Numbered from the stretch's first letter, positions 14,801 through 24,027 are shown. The stretch is 64,000 nucleotides of DNA from Candidatus Pacearchaeota archaeon (GCA_019659125.1 JAIFVX010000002.1:1-64000); one strand, 5' to 3'. Program-made: numbers and translations. Notes: generated from the letters alone by a model not told the origin.

Positions 14801-16284
14801 GAAACTTTTTCAGCTGTGTGCAAAAAGACCTTCGCATCTTTGGGAGATCCAAGTTCTCAGCATTCATCGCGGTCGTCATCCCCCTTGTTGTTGTGCTTTT
14901 AGTGAGTGTTGCATTCAATTCCAATCAACTGCATGGAGTGAGGATAGGAGTGTATTCCCCAGCCTACAGCAGCATAACTAATAATATCATCCAAGGGTTT
15001 GAGAAACAATCCTTTGGGGTCGTGAAGGAGCCAGACAAGGACACCTGTGCCGAGTCTGTCCGAGAGGGAAGAAATCATATTTGCGTCATTTTTCCAGGTC
15101 AGCTTTCAAGTGAGGGGAACAGTGAAGCTGTTGAGTTCTATGTCGATAATTCTGAAATTAATATCGCCTATGCCCTGATTGACGATGTCAAGACAGAAGT
15201 GGGTGTTGCTTCCTCCGCCATCAGCCTTGACCTAGTCAACAACCTTATCACCCATATTCAACAGGCAAAGAAAAGCATTGAAAACCAGGCATCAGCAATC
15301 ACTGCAGCATCAACCAGTATTGCAAGCATTTCCGACGCTGCAAATAGTGCCGCAAGTACGCTGCCTAGCACATCAAAGACACTAACATTACTGGAGAGTG
15401 CACGCTCCGAGGCTGCAAACCTTGACGGCGCAGAGAATATAGCAGATACCATTAACAAAACGATTATAGAAGTCAAGCAGCTCGGGACTTCATTCAACTC
15501 AACCAGCAATAATATCAAGAGTCTTCAGAACAACAGTGCACTAGCAAAGGCAAGGCTTGACGCGCTTTCTTCAAGCTTGAACGGAGTCCTCAATGATTTG
15601 AACGCTGTTCGAATCACTGAAGCAGGCAGTGTTGTAGAGCCTATCAAGACTGAGATAAAGCCTGTTGCAGACCAATCAAAGAACTGGAACTTTTTGCTAC
15701 CTACACTCTTGATTCTCATGGTCTTATTTGGAGGAACCGTGCTTTCCTCGATCATGGCATCACGGGAAAAGCGAAGCAGGGCATACTTCCGTAACTTTAT
15801 CACTCCAACCTCTGATTTCACCTTCTTGCTAGCAATGTATGTCAGTTCCATACTGATTTTGATAGTTCAGTTCATTGTCGTGTTCTCAGGCCTTATGATT
15901 GCAACAAACTTGCCAGTGTTGGATGTAATCGCCAGTTCTGCAGTCGTATTATTTATGGCTGCAACCGCGTTCATCTTCCTCGGGCTATCCATGGGGCATT
16001 TCTTCAAGTCAGAAGAAGTCGTTATCCTCGTCTCCTTGTCAGTCGTCTCGTTATTGGTATTCTTCTCAAGCATCATTGTCCCTATAGAGTCCGTTCTTGG
16101 TCAGTACCAGCAGATTGTTGCGTTCAACCCGGTTGTCGTCGCTTCAAACTTGCTTCACAGAGCCATTCTCTTCAAGGCATCAATTGGCTCTCTCATACCG
16201 GGACTTTCCATTCTTGCATTGACGGTGGCAGTATTCCTTGGTCTTGCCTATGTTTCTCGAAAGACCACTAAGAGACATATCTAA
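14797..16284 (+). CDS. ABC-2 type permease with large extracytoplasmic coiled-coil domain
   Basis: The 495-residue permease has the YhgE/ABC-2 layout: one N-terminal helix (near 19-38), a large outside domain of about 240 residues containing long heptad-like helices rich in Ala, Ser and Asn, then five to six membrane helices (from about 300 to the end). SSIMASREKRSRAYFRNFITPTSDF near 315 is the typical ABC-2 coupling segment. The substrate is unknown; membrane or surface material is likely given the outside domain. Translation is coupled to the ATPase gene upstream by ATGA. Confidence 0.9.
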   Translation: MRNFFSCVQKDLRIFGRSKFSAFIAVVIPLVVVLLVSVAFNSNQLHGVRIGVYSPAYSSITNNIIQGFEKQSFGVVKEPDKDTCAESVREGRNHICVIFPGQLSSEGNSEAVEFYVDNSEINIAYALIDDVKTEVGVASSAISLDLVNNLITHIQQAKKSIENQASAITAASTSIASISDAANSAASTLPSTSKTLTLLESARSEAANLDGAENIADTINKTIIEVKQLGTSFNSTSNNIKSLQNNSALAKARLDALSSSLNGVLNDLNAVRITEAGSVVEPIKTEIKPVADQSKNWNFLLPTLLILMVLFGGTVLSSIMASREKRSRAYFRNFITPTSDFTFLLAMYVSSILILIVQFIVVFSGLMIATNLPVLDVIASSAVVLFMAATAFIFLGLSMGHFFKSEEVVILVSLSVVSLLVFFSSIIVPIESVLGQYQQIVAFNPVVVASNLLHRAILFKASIGSLIPGLSILALTVAVFLGLAYVSRKTTKRHI

Positions 16285-16311
16285 GCACAATAATCTTTAA
16301 ATAGGAATTTA
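16285..16311 (+). promoter_or_regulatory. promoter, copy 1 of a repeated element
   Basis: This element starts directly after the permease stop codon and contains the TATA box CTTTAAATA. It matches the element at 28115-28141 at 26 of 27 positions, and both end exactly 14 bases before the ATG of the next gene. Confidence 0.65.
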
Positions 16312-16324
16312 ATGCATCATTAAT

Positions 16325-16735
16325 ATGGCTGATGTCAACATCATTGTCGATCAATGGACTTCTTACAAATATAACGAGGGAGAGCCTTACAGCCCTGGCG
16401 AAGAGATGATTCGATACGATATATTTATAGGAGAGGGAGACAGACCTCAACAGCACTATCTCAAGGGAGGGTGTGTACGAGGAAGATTTATGGACGACAA
16501 ATGTGCGTTAGAGGTCTCCACTATACTTTCACGTTACAAAAATGAAGAATTTTTCCACGGACGGGATCCTCCAGAACAATTTTCTCTCAAGACATTACTT
16601 CCAGCCACACGAAAAAGATTGATTGAAGGAATTCTTGGAAATTATGTTAGATCAATTACCGAAGAATTGCAAAAAAGCACTGGATGTAAGATTGTAGGAG
16701 TTCCTGGTCAATACTCAACATACCCAAAGGACTAA
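16325..16735 (+). CDS. hypothetical protein
   Basis: The 136-residue soluble protein has no recognised motif. The N-terminal half looks beta-rich (VNIIVDQWTSYKYN, RYDIFIGEG), the C-terminal half helical (PATRKRLIEGILGNYVRSITEELQ). The promoter element directly upstream gives a 14-base gap to the ATG and a TATA centre about 26 bases away, so the start is well supported. Confidence 0.65.
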   Translation: MADVNIIVDQWTSYKYNEGEPYSPGEEMIRYDIFIGEGDRPQQHYLKGGCVRGRFMDDKCALEVSTILSRYKNEEFFHGRDPPEQFSLKTLLPATRKRLIEGILGNYVRSITEELQKSTGCKIVGVPGQYSTYPKD

Positions 16736-16819
16736 TAATTCTTAACCACTTTCTGTTGATACTGCAACAATCTTCTTGAGAACACATATCTTTTTAAAGA
16801 ATTTTTCCCAATTTTTAAG

Positions 16820-17941
16820 ATGAGTGGGGATTCTGCGTTAGAAGATAGGGCTCGAAGTATTGTTGAGCAGTATGTTTCACGTGAAGGCACTATAACGCCT
16901 GTTCAAGAAATCCTTGATTCTGGTGAGGTTCCACGATTAAAAGGCTATCAGATAAGACCTGGAAAAGTTTCAGACTCTCTATTTGGTGGCAAAGGATGGA
17001 TCCGCAAAAAAGGAGATGAATTTGACACTGATTTTGAGAATCCTTCCCTTTATACGCGTGATGGAAAACCATTGCGAATTATGGTCAGAACAGAAAGAAT
17101 ATCAACCCATGACATCAACCGCGGCGAGATACCTTTCAAGGACCAGATACTCGCTGAAAACCACAATTTTATGAGAAAGCTTCTGACACCATTTATTGGC
17201 ACCTCTCAGATCGACGTTCCAGGACTTGGAGATAACAGCGTCGTCATTGCGGCAGAGAATCTGAAGCAAATATCCTTTGAGAACGTTTTACGGGCCTATA
17301 TGGCAAAAACCACGACTTCAACATCGCTCTATCAGCATTACATCAAAGGTGCACGCGAATTCTGCGGCCACAAACTACCGGATGATCTCATTGTCAATGG
17401 ACCTCTTCCGTATGTGATGGATACTGCTTCAACGAAATCTGAAACACATGATGAATCAGTTCCTCCTGAGTGGCTTTTTAACCACTCGATATGCACACGC
17501 CAACAATACGCCCACATTAGAAACAGTTCATTGGTATCCTTTGGGGTAGTCTCTGAATTCTTAAGGCAACGAGGCATTATTGCTGTCGACACGAAGACAG
17601 AGCATGGTATCAATCACAATGGAGAGATTGTCAGCCAAGATGAGATATGGACTATGGATTCTTCTCGGTTCTGGCTTGCCAATGATTACCGCCACCAATT
17701 TGAGCAATTCAAACAGGGAAACATTGTTGAAATCAATCCGAAGTCATACTCAAAGGAATTTGCACGAGGCATGTCAGTTGGTGAGAAAGGATATACTGAC
17801 GAGCAGCGAATGCAGATTGCAGTCAGGTATGTGGTTGGTATAGAACATCTTCTTGGAAAGTCATTTGAGCCCGACATGAGGCCTCGAAATGAAAGAATTG
17901 TTGATGGTTTAAGAAAGATCTGCGACACGCTGGTGAACTGA
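16820..17941 (+). CDS. purC: SAICAR synthase
   Basis: The enzyme joins CAIR and aspartate with ATP to make SAICAR in purine synthesis. The 373-residue protein has the PurC landmarks: RISTHDINRGEIPFKDQ near 92-108, MDTASTKSETHDESV near 200-214, VDTKTEHGIN near 256-265, DEIWTMDSSRFW near 274-285 and PKSYSKEFARG near 306-316. It is longer than the 240-residue bacterial form because of an N-terminal extension of about 60 residues and internal insertions. PurB follows after one base, so the two work on successive steps from one mRNA. TTTTTAAAG near 16791 is the TATA box. Confidence 0.94.
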   Translation: MSGDSALEDRARSIVEQYVSREGTITPVQEILDSGEVPRLKGYQIRPGKVSDSLFGGKGWIRKKGDEFDTDFENPSLYTRDGKPLRIMVRTERISTHDINRGEIPFKDQILAENHNFMRKLLTPFIGTSQIDVPGLGDNSVVIAAENLKQISFENVLRAYMAKTTTSTSLYQHYIKGAREFCGHKLPDDLIVNGPLPYVMDTASTKSETHDESVPPEWLFNHSICTRQQYAHIRNSSLVSFGVVSEFLRQRGIIAVDTKTEHGINHNGEIVSQDEIWTMDSSRFWLANDYRHQFEQFKQGNIVEINPKSYSKEFARGMSVGEKGYTDEQRMQIAVRYVVGIEHLLGKSFEPDMRPRNERIVDGLRKICDTLVN

Positions 17942-17942
17942 T

Positions 17943-19403
17943 ATGGACAAGACACTACCAAAGCGAAGATTTCCTGAGGGATATAAAATTAATCCAACAA
18001 CACTTGCTGCTGGAAAGTACGGCACGAAAGAGATGGTTGAGACTTGGGGACAAGAAAGAACATTTGATTATATCTTGAAAGTTCAGGGCCAGGGTGCCAG
18101 GACATTGTCTCGCTTGCATGCCGATATTCTTGCTGGAGATGTGGCAGAAGAGATCGTAAGTAAAGCAAATCTTAATTACATAAATCCTGATAGAATACGA
18201 GAAATTGAAGAAAAGACAGGTCATGACATGATCGCTATTAACAGATCGCTTGAAGAATCAGTCAGTGATGCTGCGAAACCCCATATTGGAGAGCTTAAAA
18301 CAAGTGCTGATGGTACTCAGCCTTCACGAGCATTACAATTAAGATCATCTTTGGAAGTAGTGGCTGATTCAGTGGAAAACTTGCGAGATATTGCTATCGA
18401 AAAATCACTCAAATGGATTGATAAACCTCATATGGATGTAACTCATGGATATGATGCCTTGCCTACGGTTGCAGGAAGGCCTTTATCACATTATGTGGAA
18501 ATGCTTCAAAGTGGTCTTAATGTTCTGAAATTTTTCTATAATACATCCATCATGGGTAAATGGGGAGATGCGACGGGAAATCATCACTCTGCTACTGCGG
18601 CAGGTGTTGATGGAATCAAGCTTCAGGAAGAATACTGCAAAGATCTTGGAATTGGACATATGGACGCTTCAGCACAAGTTCCAGGACTTGAATTTGAAAT
18701 GGATGTTGTCTATGCCTTGCAGAGGCTAACACAGACTATGAGTAATATGGCTAAATATATTGCCTGGGGCAGAAGTGACGATGTAAACATTTTCATCAAT
18801 GATTCGCCAAAAAAGAAAAAGGGTTCTTCAGCTATGCCTCATAAAGATGCCAAAAATGGAAATCCAGATGTAGAGGAGCAGATTACTTCGATCAGAAACT
18901 ATATGATGGGTGTTATGACTGTGGCCCAGGCAAATTGTGAAATGCAATATGCTAGAAATCTTACTGCTTCTGCAAATATGAGAATATGTCTTGATGCCAG
19001 CTTCAAAACAGTCGATCATGGTATTCGAAATCTTGCTGATACTCTGTATTGGATCAAACTACGAGAGACAAGAGCGAAGGAAAGAGTTCTGAGAAGTCAT
19101 GGTGTGGTTACCTCGCAGCAGGTCATGACATATCTTACAGACCCTAGAAAAACAAATAGTCCTATGCCTCGAAGTGAAGCGCACGATTTAATGGGAAGGC
19201 TAGCTACTCAAGCATGGGAGCTTCAAAGAAACTTTACTGATATCGTCCTTGGGGAGCCTCAAGTAACATCGCGCTTAGACGAATCTACTATTCGACAAAT
19301 AACGGATCCTCTTACCTATATCGGGCAATCAAAAGAGATTGTTGCATTAATAGGAAATAAATATTATAAAAAGAAGACATTAGGCAAGGTTAACGAAATA
19401 TAA
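17943..19403 (+). CDS. purB: adenylosuccinate lyase
   Basis: The lyase releases fumarate from SAICAR and from adenylosuccinate. The 486-residue protein has the fumarase/aspartase signature GSSAMPHKDAKNGNP near 297-311 and the His-containing block PTVAGRPLSHYVEML near 176-190. The usual TSxDxxDT block is altered to KTSADGTQPSRALQL near 119-133. The catalytic Ser of the signature loop is present. It begins one base after purC, and both steps would be available from one operon; no other purine gene is in the window. The altered first block is odd but keeps the Thr-Ser and Asp. Confidence 0.93.
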   Translation: MDKTLPKRRFPEGYKINPTTLAAGKYGTKEMVETWGQERTFDYILKVQGQGARTLSRLHADILAGDVAEEIVSKANLNYINPDRIREIEEKTGHDMIAINRSLEESVSDAAKPHIGELKTSADGTQPSRALQLRSSLEVVADSVENLRDIAIEKSLKWIDKPHMDVTHGYDALPTVAGRPLSHYVEMLQSGLNVLKFFYNTSIMGKWGDATGNHHSATAAGVDGIKLQEEYCKDLGIGHMDASAQVPGLEFEMDVVYALQRLTQTMSNMAKYIAWGRSDDVNIFINDSPKKKKGSSAMPHKDAKNGNPDVEEQITSIRNYMMGVMTVAQANCEMQYARNLTASANMRICLDASFKTVDHGIRNLADTLYWIKLRETRAKERVLRSHGVVTSQQVMTYLTDPRKTNSPMPRSEAHDLMGRLATQAWELQRNFTDIVLGEPQVTSRLDESTIRQITDPLTYIGQSKEIVALIGNKYYKKKTLGKVNEI

Positions 19404-19427
19404 GAAAATTCTAGCTCTCTAAAGAAA

Positions 19428-20132
19428 TTACAATCCAGCTTCTATGGCTTGCTGGAAGGTTGAGTAAGGCTGAGCGCCTTCGATTGCCTGGCCGTTAATG
19501 AAGAATGATGGTGTTCCTTGCACTCCAAGCGAAGATCCATAGGATTGAGCAGTACTGATGTACTTTGCATACTTACCTGAATCTAAGCATGTGTCGAACT
19601 TTGCTCCGTCAACGCCTAATTCCCGAGCCCATTTCTTCTCATTGTCAACACTTAACATTGCCTGGTTTGTGAATATCTTATCATGCATTGCAAAATATCC
19701 AGTGTCTCCCTTCTGCTCTCGTACGCAGTGAGCTGCCTCTGCAGCCTTTTCTGCTTCAGGGTGAATCTGGCTTAGAGGATAATCTTTTAGAACATACAGT
19801 ATTTTTCCTGTGTCAATATAATTCTTCTTAATTTGTAAATAGGTGTCAGTGTAATGTCTTCCACAGAATGGGCATTGATAGTCAGTAAACTCAACAACTG
19901 TAACTTTAGCATTTGCATTTCCCTCTTTTGGAGAATCTCCTATAGTCACTTCAACTTTCTGCCCTGCTGCAGGAAGATTTGCTGCAGGCTGATTGACCAC
20001 ATTTCCCGTTGGGACTCCAACAGAAGATCCTTTATTGAAGTAGAGAACTGCTCCTAGAACGAGAAGTGCTGCAAGAATGAATGTTGTATACATCCAAAGG
20101 GTTTCTTTTTTTATTACTACAGTATCACTCAT
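19428..20132 (-). CDS. DsbA-like thiol oxidoreductase, membrane-anchored
   Basis: The 234-residue protein has one N-terminal membrane anchor (near 15-33) and a thioredoxin-fold domain with active site YQCPFCGRHY near 90-99, a helical insert, and the cis-Pro block QGTPSFFINGQAI near 204-216. It belongs to the thioredoxin_4/BdbD-like group that makes or shuffles disulfides outside the cell. Secreted Cys-containing proteins in the window (for example 24391 and 30057) are plausible clients. It is the last gene of the minus-strand envelope cluster but separated by 31 bases. Confidence 0.93.
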   Translation of the reverse strand: MSDTVVIKKETLWMYTTFILAALLVLGAVLYFNKGSSVGVPTGNVVNQPAANLPAAGQKVEVTIGDSPKEGNANAKVTVVEFTDYQCPFCGRHYTDTYLQIKKNYIDTGKILYVLKDYPLSQIHPEAEKAAEAAHCVREQKGDTGYFAMHDKIFTNQAMLSVDNEKKWARELGVDGAKFDTCLDSGKYAKYISTAQSYGSSLGVQGTPSFFINGQAIEGAQPYSTFQQAIEAGL

Positions 20133-20163
20133 GTTATTTTGTTTATTTAGGAGTTTAAATAGT

Positions 20164-20787
20164 TTATGGCCTTGGAATGAATGTGTTCCCTATCTTGTAA
20201 ATGCCATAGGTTATGAAGAACGCGCTGAATACGTCGATGGAATAGTGGACATGCATGAGCAAAACGGTTATGCCTAGGAGGATGGAGGATGCAAGCATGA
20301 AATAACTCAAGCCCTTATGGTGCTTAGAAAAAATCAGGAACCCGAGAAAGGGAATTCCTGTATGGGCTGAGAAGAATAAATCATTGGTAAAGTTCAGTGC
20401 CTGCAAATACCATGGAAATGCTGAAGGGATTGCATCATAGGGAACCTTCAAATGGGTGAAACTGATGAACGCTGATCGTATGACGAGGAAAAAGCTGAAC
20501 ATGTTCAAGGTGTAGGGAAGTTCATGCGGCTTGAAAATGAGAGGATACAACGCTCCTGTTACAATCACTGCGAGAAAAAGCCATACAAAGATAAATGAAA
20601 GATCATAGGGCCCTATCTGATCCAAGATGAGATCCTGCGAAACAACCGAGCCTTGGCGCTCAGTCACATAGTTACCTGCAAAATAAAACACGACAATAGA
20701 GAATATGAGGAATACAACAGACACGAAAATCTTCTTTCGATGATGCTTAAACACTGAATACCATTCCTCAAAACTATGGAATTCCAT
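20164..20787 (-). CDS. sphingomyelin-synthase-like (PAP2_C) membrane protein
   Basis: The 207-residue protein has six hydrophobic segments. The C-terminal half contains NDLFFSAHTGIPF near 135-147 and MHVHYSIDVFSAFF near 178-191, the two His blocks (SxHT and HYxxDV) of the sphingomyelin synthase/PAP2_C family. The His, His, Asp triad of that family transfers phosphorylated headgroups between lipids. Archaea lack sphingolipids, so a different polar lipid or glycolipid would be the substrate. It lies in a cluster with two glycosyltransferases and a VTT-type protein. Confidence 0.8.
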   Translation of the reverse strand: MEFHSFEEWYSVFKHHRKKIFVSVVFLIFSIVVFYFAGNYVTERQGSVVSQDLILDQIGPYDLSFIFVWLFLAVIVTGALYPLIFKPHELPYTLNMFSFFLVIRSAFISFTHLKVPYDAIPSAFPWYLQALNFTNDLFFSAHTGIPFLGFLIFSKHHKGLSYFMLASSILLGITVLLMHVHYSIDVFSAFFITYGIYKIGNTFIPRP

Positions 20788-20837
20788 GATAGTATATGGA
20801 AATCCTATCTTAAAAAGATTATGGATGCGAACAACAT

Positions 20838-21542
20838 CTACAGTTTATCATGTAAAGTATAGTTGTCGGAACTTATTTTTTTCATACTTGCTCTAAGCCA
20901 TATAAACGCTATCTTTAAAATTCCTACTTTCTCTATCCTTCGAGCCGAACATTCTATTCTCATGCCGATATCCATCTTCGTCTTAATGTTTTTTAATTTT
21001 CCTAGTTTTTTAGCCAAGTGAACATCTTCCCCAATAACTTTGTCAAATCCTCCGACATCATTGAATACTTTTCTTTTTACAGCAATATTTGGTGCTACTA
21101 AAATAGGGATATTCATCATAGTCATGAATTTCCCAATGAAAAACCCTATAGTATACAATGTATTGATAAATATCCTTTTAGCCATTGTTTGATGATCATA
21201 AAGCACTAATCCTGACATCGCAGAAATTCTATTATCCTTAAAGCCGACGGTAATCGATTTTATCCAGTCTCTTGAAGCAATACAATCTGCATCGATAAAT
21301 GCCAAAATATCTCCTTTTGCTTTTTTTGCACCATAATTCCTTGCAGGAGATATGCCTTGCTCTTTACACTTATATGCCTTATCTGCCAATTTTTTGGCTA
21401 GAGTATACGTAGTATCGGTGCTATTATTATCTACTATAATTATTTCAAAAGCTTTCATACTTTGATTTCTTAATGACTTGATCAATGAGGGAAGAAACTT
21501 TTCTTCATTATATGCTGGAATGATGACTGAGACCCTCATCAT
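20838..21542 (-). CDS. family 2 glycosyltransferase
   Basis: The 234-residue protein is a GT-A glycosyltransferase: VSVIIPAYNEEKFLPSL at the start, IIIVDNNSTDTTYTLA near 34-49, the metal-binding AFIDADCIASRDW near 95-107 and GGFDKVIGEDVHLAKKLG near 170-187 with the catalytic ED. It transfers a sugar from a nucleotide or lipid donor; the acceptor is unknown. It has no membrane anchor of its own besides a hydrophobic stretch near 130-150. It overlaps the VTT protein by four bases, so both come from one message. Confidence 0.92.
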   Translation of the reverse strand: MMRVSVIIPAYNEEKFLPSLIKSLRNQSMKAFEIIIVDNNSTDTTYTLAKKLADKAYKCKEQGISPARNYGAKKAKGDILAFIDADCIASRDWIKSITVGFKDNRISAMSGLVLYDHQTMAKRIFINTLYTIGFFIGKFMTMMNIPILVAPNIAVKRKVFNDVGGFDKVIGEDVHLAKKLGKLKNIKTKMDIGMRIECSARRIEKVGILKIAFIWLRASMKKISSDNYTLHDKL

Positions 21543-22150
21543 AATGATTTGCCTTCTACATTTATAATTTTTTTGCGTACGAAATAGATGATTACTATTA
21601 TCAAGATAACTATGATACTAACGATAAGAATTGCAAATTGGATCTTATGAAAATAATCAAAGAATAATTTATAAGAACTGCCCGTATAAAACCCAAGAAT
21701 GCTGAAGAATAGAGAGAAAACAAACGAGGTCAATACTGAAAAGAACAAAAACTTTGGAAAGGGCACTTCGACAATTCCAGCCATGATCAACCCATGCGCT
21801 GGATGAGGGGGTGTAATCTTCACTAACGCCATGGTTTTCCCCGTGTTTTTTAGGAGGTTTTTTTCAATTTTATGAATCAATCCTTTCTCCAATCGTTTTC
21901 TTTCGAAATAAGCCTCAATTCGTGAAGTTTTTGTAAACCTTCCAATAGAATAGAGTATACAGTCACCTATAACATTTCCAACCGTAGATAAGAAGAGGAC
22001 AATCCAGATGTTCAAAAGACCGAGAGAGGCAGCGAAGGCAGCAATATAGGTGATAACTACTCCTTCTGGAATCATAATAAGCAGCAAAATCCAATAACTA
22101 TGCGTCGTGACAAAGGAGATTGCGCTAGAAACTGTGGAAAGATCAACCAT
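21539..22150 (-). CDS. DedA/VTT-domain membrane protein
   Basis: The 203-residue protein has the VTT (SNARE-associated) layout: reentrant-like hydrophobic stretches near 15-60, the Gly-containing GNVIGDCILYSIGRF near 58-72, and a conserved VKITPPHPAHGLIMAG near 111-126 in the second half, followed by three more hydrophobic segments. DedA-type proteins move or flip lipids and lipid carriers in bacteria. The gene overlaps the GT2 gene by four bases, so a role in lipid-linked glycan handling is likely by context. Confidence 0.85.
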   Translation of the reverse strand: MVDLSTVSSAISFVTTHSYWILLLIMIPEGVVITYIAAFAASLGLLNIWIVLFLSTVGNVIGDCILYSIGRFTKTSRIEAYFERKRLEKGLIHKIEKNLLKNTGKTMALVKITPPHPAHGLIMAGIVEVPFPKFLFFSVLTSFVFSLFFSILGFYTGSSYKLFFDYFHKIQFAILIVSIIVILIIVIIYFVRKKIINVEGKSL

Positions 22151-22182
22151 ATACTCATGAGAGTAATCTTAACTTAAAAACC

Positions 22183-23244
22183 TTATGAGGAAAAGACTAC
22201 CTGCATGAACTTCTCTATGGTTTCTTTTGTTTTCCAGGGAGGAGTGAATCCTTTGAATCCCTTGCTTTTTTCAATATCATTCTTTAGATCAATTTTTCTT
22301 TGGTGCACATGGTGGAATAATCCTCTTCTTTCATAGAGATTAGCAAGATATTCCTGCTCGGTCTGGCCAGGGGTGGGGATAAATAGAACTTTCTTCTTTC
22401 CAAGCTCTACAATCTCCATAACCGTCGTATATCCTGAGCGAGATATGATAAACTTTGCCCTATTCATTATCTCTTCCTGCTTTTCAGTTGTAAGATGACT
22501 ATAGAATGTTATTTTACCATATGTTATTTCCTTCTCTTCCTCTGGCTTCCCTCCTGCAACAACAATCTTTCCATTTAATGAGGATAATTGGGGAAGGATT
22601 GATTTTTCAAGTGAAATTCTATACTGCTCGGGGCCTGTCAGAGATATAAGATAATCTATATCTTCTCTTCCATGCCTTTTCCTCAAGTGAGAGAGAATCC
22701 CTATATATTTTATCCTTTTCGCACTCGAAAATAATGTATTATGGGATAATACTCCGCTTAGATTTGGCTCCTCAAAATCCGGAACAATCAAATATTTGTA
22801 CCTCTTCATGAACATAGACAGTATGAATTCTCCTATAATCCTTGCACCAAAGAATGTCTTAAACCTAATCTGATGGTTAATAATATATGAATTGTCTTTT
22901 TTATCGTAGACATCAACTCGCGCATCTGATATGACTTTATCAAAATGCTCCCTGTAAATTATGTCTCTTATCTGCTTTCGTGAACGCCACAATCCTAGAA
23001 TCATGCGGGGGGTTGAGAGCATGTAATTTATCGTGAAAAAAGGAGTTATTGAAAGAGGTATTCCTTTCGGGTCTATATCATAATAAATGCACTTCTTGCC
23101 AAAGCTCCGCTCCAATATCTTCAATGCCCTTCCTGTTGTGACAATGTGCACTTTGTGCTTTTTCTTCAGCAAAGCATTGATAAGAGAGATAGAGCGAGTG
23201 GCATGACCAAGACCCCAATCGAAGACACCGTATAAAATCTTCAT
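22183..23244 (-). CDS. GT-B glycosyltransferase of the MurG/GT28-like kind
   Basis: The 353-residue protein begins MKILYGVFDWGLGHATRSISL, the Gly-rich donor loop of GT28-like enzymes, and the C-terminal half has FIISRSGYTTVMEIVELGKK near 267-286 and IPTPGQTEQEYLANLYERRG near 291-310, typical nucleotide-sugar binding. It likely transfers a hexose or HexNAc to a lipid acceptor at the inner face. It is the first gene of the minus-strand envelope cluster. The exact sugars are unknown. Confidence 0.9.
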   Translation of the reverse strand: MKILYGVFDWGLGHATRSISLINALLKKKHKVHIVTTGRALKILERSFGKKCIYYDIDPKGIPLSITPFFTINYMLSTPRMILGLWRSRKQIRDIIYREHFDKVISDARVDVYDKKDNSYIINHQIRFKTFFGARIIGEFILSMFMKRYKYLIVPDFEEPNLSGVLSHNTLFSSAKRIKYIGILSHLRKRHGREDIDYLISLTGPEQYRISLEKSILPQLSSLNGKIVVAGGKPEEEKEITYGKITFYSHLTTEKQEEIMNRAKFIISRSGYTTVMEIVELGKKKVLFIPTPGQTEQEYLANLYERRGLFHHVHQRKIDLKNDIEKSKGFKGFTPPWKTKETIEKFMQVVFSS

Positions 23245-23317
23245 GTATACGAGACGATAAAAACGCTTTTATAGCTTTCTACGAATAATTTATTAATCAA
23301 GAATCCATAGGGATGGA

Positions 23318-23575
23318 ATGAATCCTATTGTTAAAAACAGGCCCATTGATGCGTTTCTGAAACTCCTCCTAGTCTCTGCAGTCATTCATTTTATTATATT
23401 AGTTGTACAATCACTGAAGGATGGAAATATTTCACATTTGAATTACTTTGCAATCCTAGAACTACAGGCATTTTTCCCTCATATATTGAATGGCTCATTT
23501 AGCTTTTTGCTATCTCTTCTTATCGTAGTGGTATTATATTTCGTATTATACTTCAAGTATACTAAAAATCACTAA
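23318..23575 (+). CDS. small two-helix membrane protein
   Basis: The 85-residue protein has two hydrophobic segments (near 14-30 and 58-80). No family is recognised. A TATA-like TTTATTAA near 23288 lies about 27 bases before the ATG. It lies between the envelope cluster and the cupredoxin gene; relation to either is unclear. Confidence 0.6.
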   Translation: MNPIVKNRPIDAFLKLLLVSAVIHFIILVVQSLKDGNISHLNYFAILELQAFFPHILNGSFSFLLSLLIVVVLYFVLYFKYTKNH

Positions 23576-23619
23576 ACATCCATTAGATTTATAAACATAA
23601 GAATAATAAGATACATATT

Positions 23620-24027
23620 ATGAAAACATCTACCATTGTTATTATCATCGCAGTACTTGTCGTTGTTCTTGGGGGAGTTATGCTCTTCAACCGACCAGTC
23701 GCAGTTACCGGTAATATAACTGGCGGCACTGTTGGAGGAAATACTGGTGGAAGCAGTGAAATAGACAACACACGAGTCATCACCGTTGAATCTGCTAAGT
23801 TTGCCTACAGCCCTGGAGAGATGCGAGTGAAGAAGGGAGAGCATATTAAGATCATGGTCGATAACACCGATTTCCAGCATGGTATTGCAATTCCTGCATT
23901 CGGTGTTAGTGGCGTTGACTCGGTTGAATTCACCGCCGATAAAACAGGCACCTTTGAGTACAGATGCCCGACACCATGCGGTAGCGGACATATGAACATG
24001 AAAGGCGTACTTATTGTTGAAGAATGA
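23620..24027 (+). CDS. CuA-type cupredoxin, membrane-anchored
   Basis: The 135-residue protein has one N-terminal membrane anchor (near 5-24), a Gly/Thr-rich linker and a cupredoxin domain. The metal loop CPTPCGSGHMNM near 118-129 has the exact C-x3-C-x3-H-x2-M spacing of the dicopper CuA centre of cytochrome oxidase subunit II, and an upstream His in DFQHGIAIP near 84-92 fits the fourth ligand. No oxidase subunit I is nearby. The next gene, a DoxX protein, overlaps by four bases. It probably carries electrons or copper outside the cell; that is inference. Confidence 0.85.
   Translation: MKTSTIVIIIAVLVVVLGGVMLFNRPVAVTGNITGGTVGGNTGGSSEIDNTRVITVESAKFAYSPGEMRVKKGEHIKIMVDNTDFQHGIAIPAFGVSGVDSVEFTADKTGTFEYRCPTPCGSGHMNMKGVLIVEE

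Noticed and set aside
14227-14823. 198-codon minus-strand frame
   Set aside because: It is antisense to the ABC ATPase and is made of Ser/Leu runs mirrored from its charged tail.
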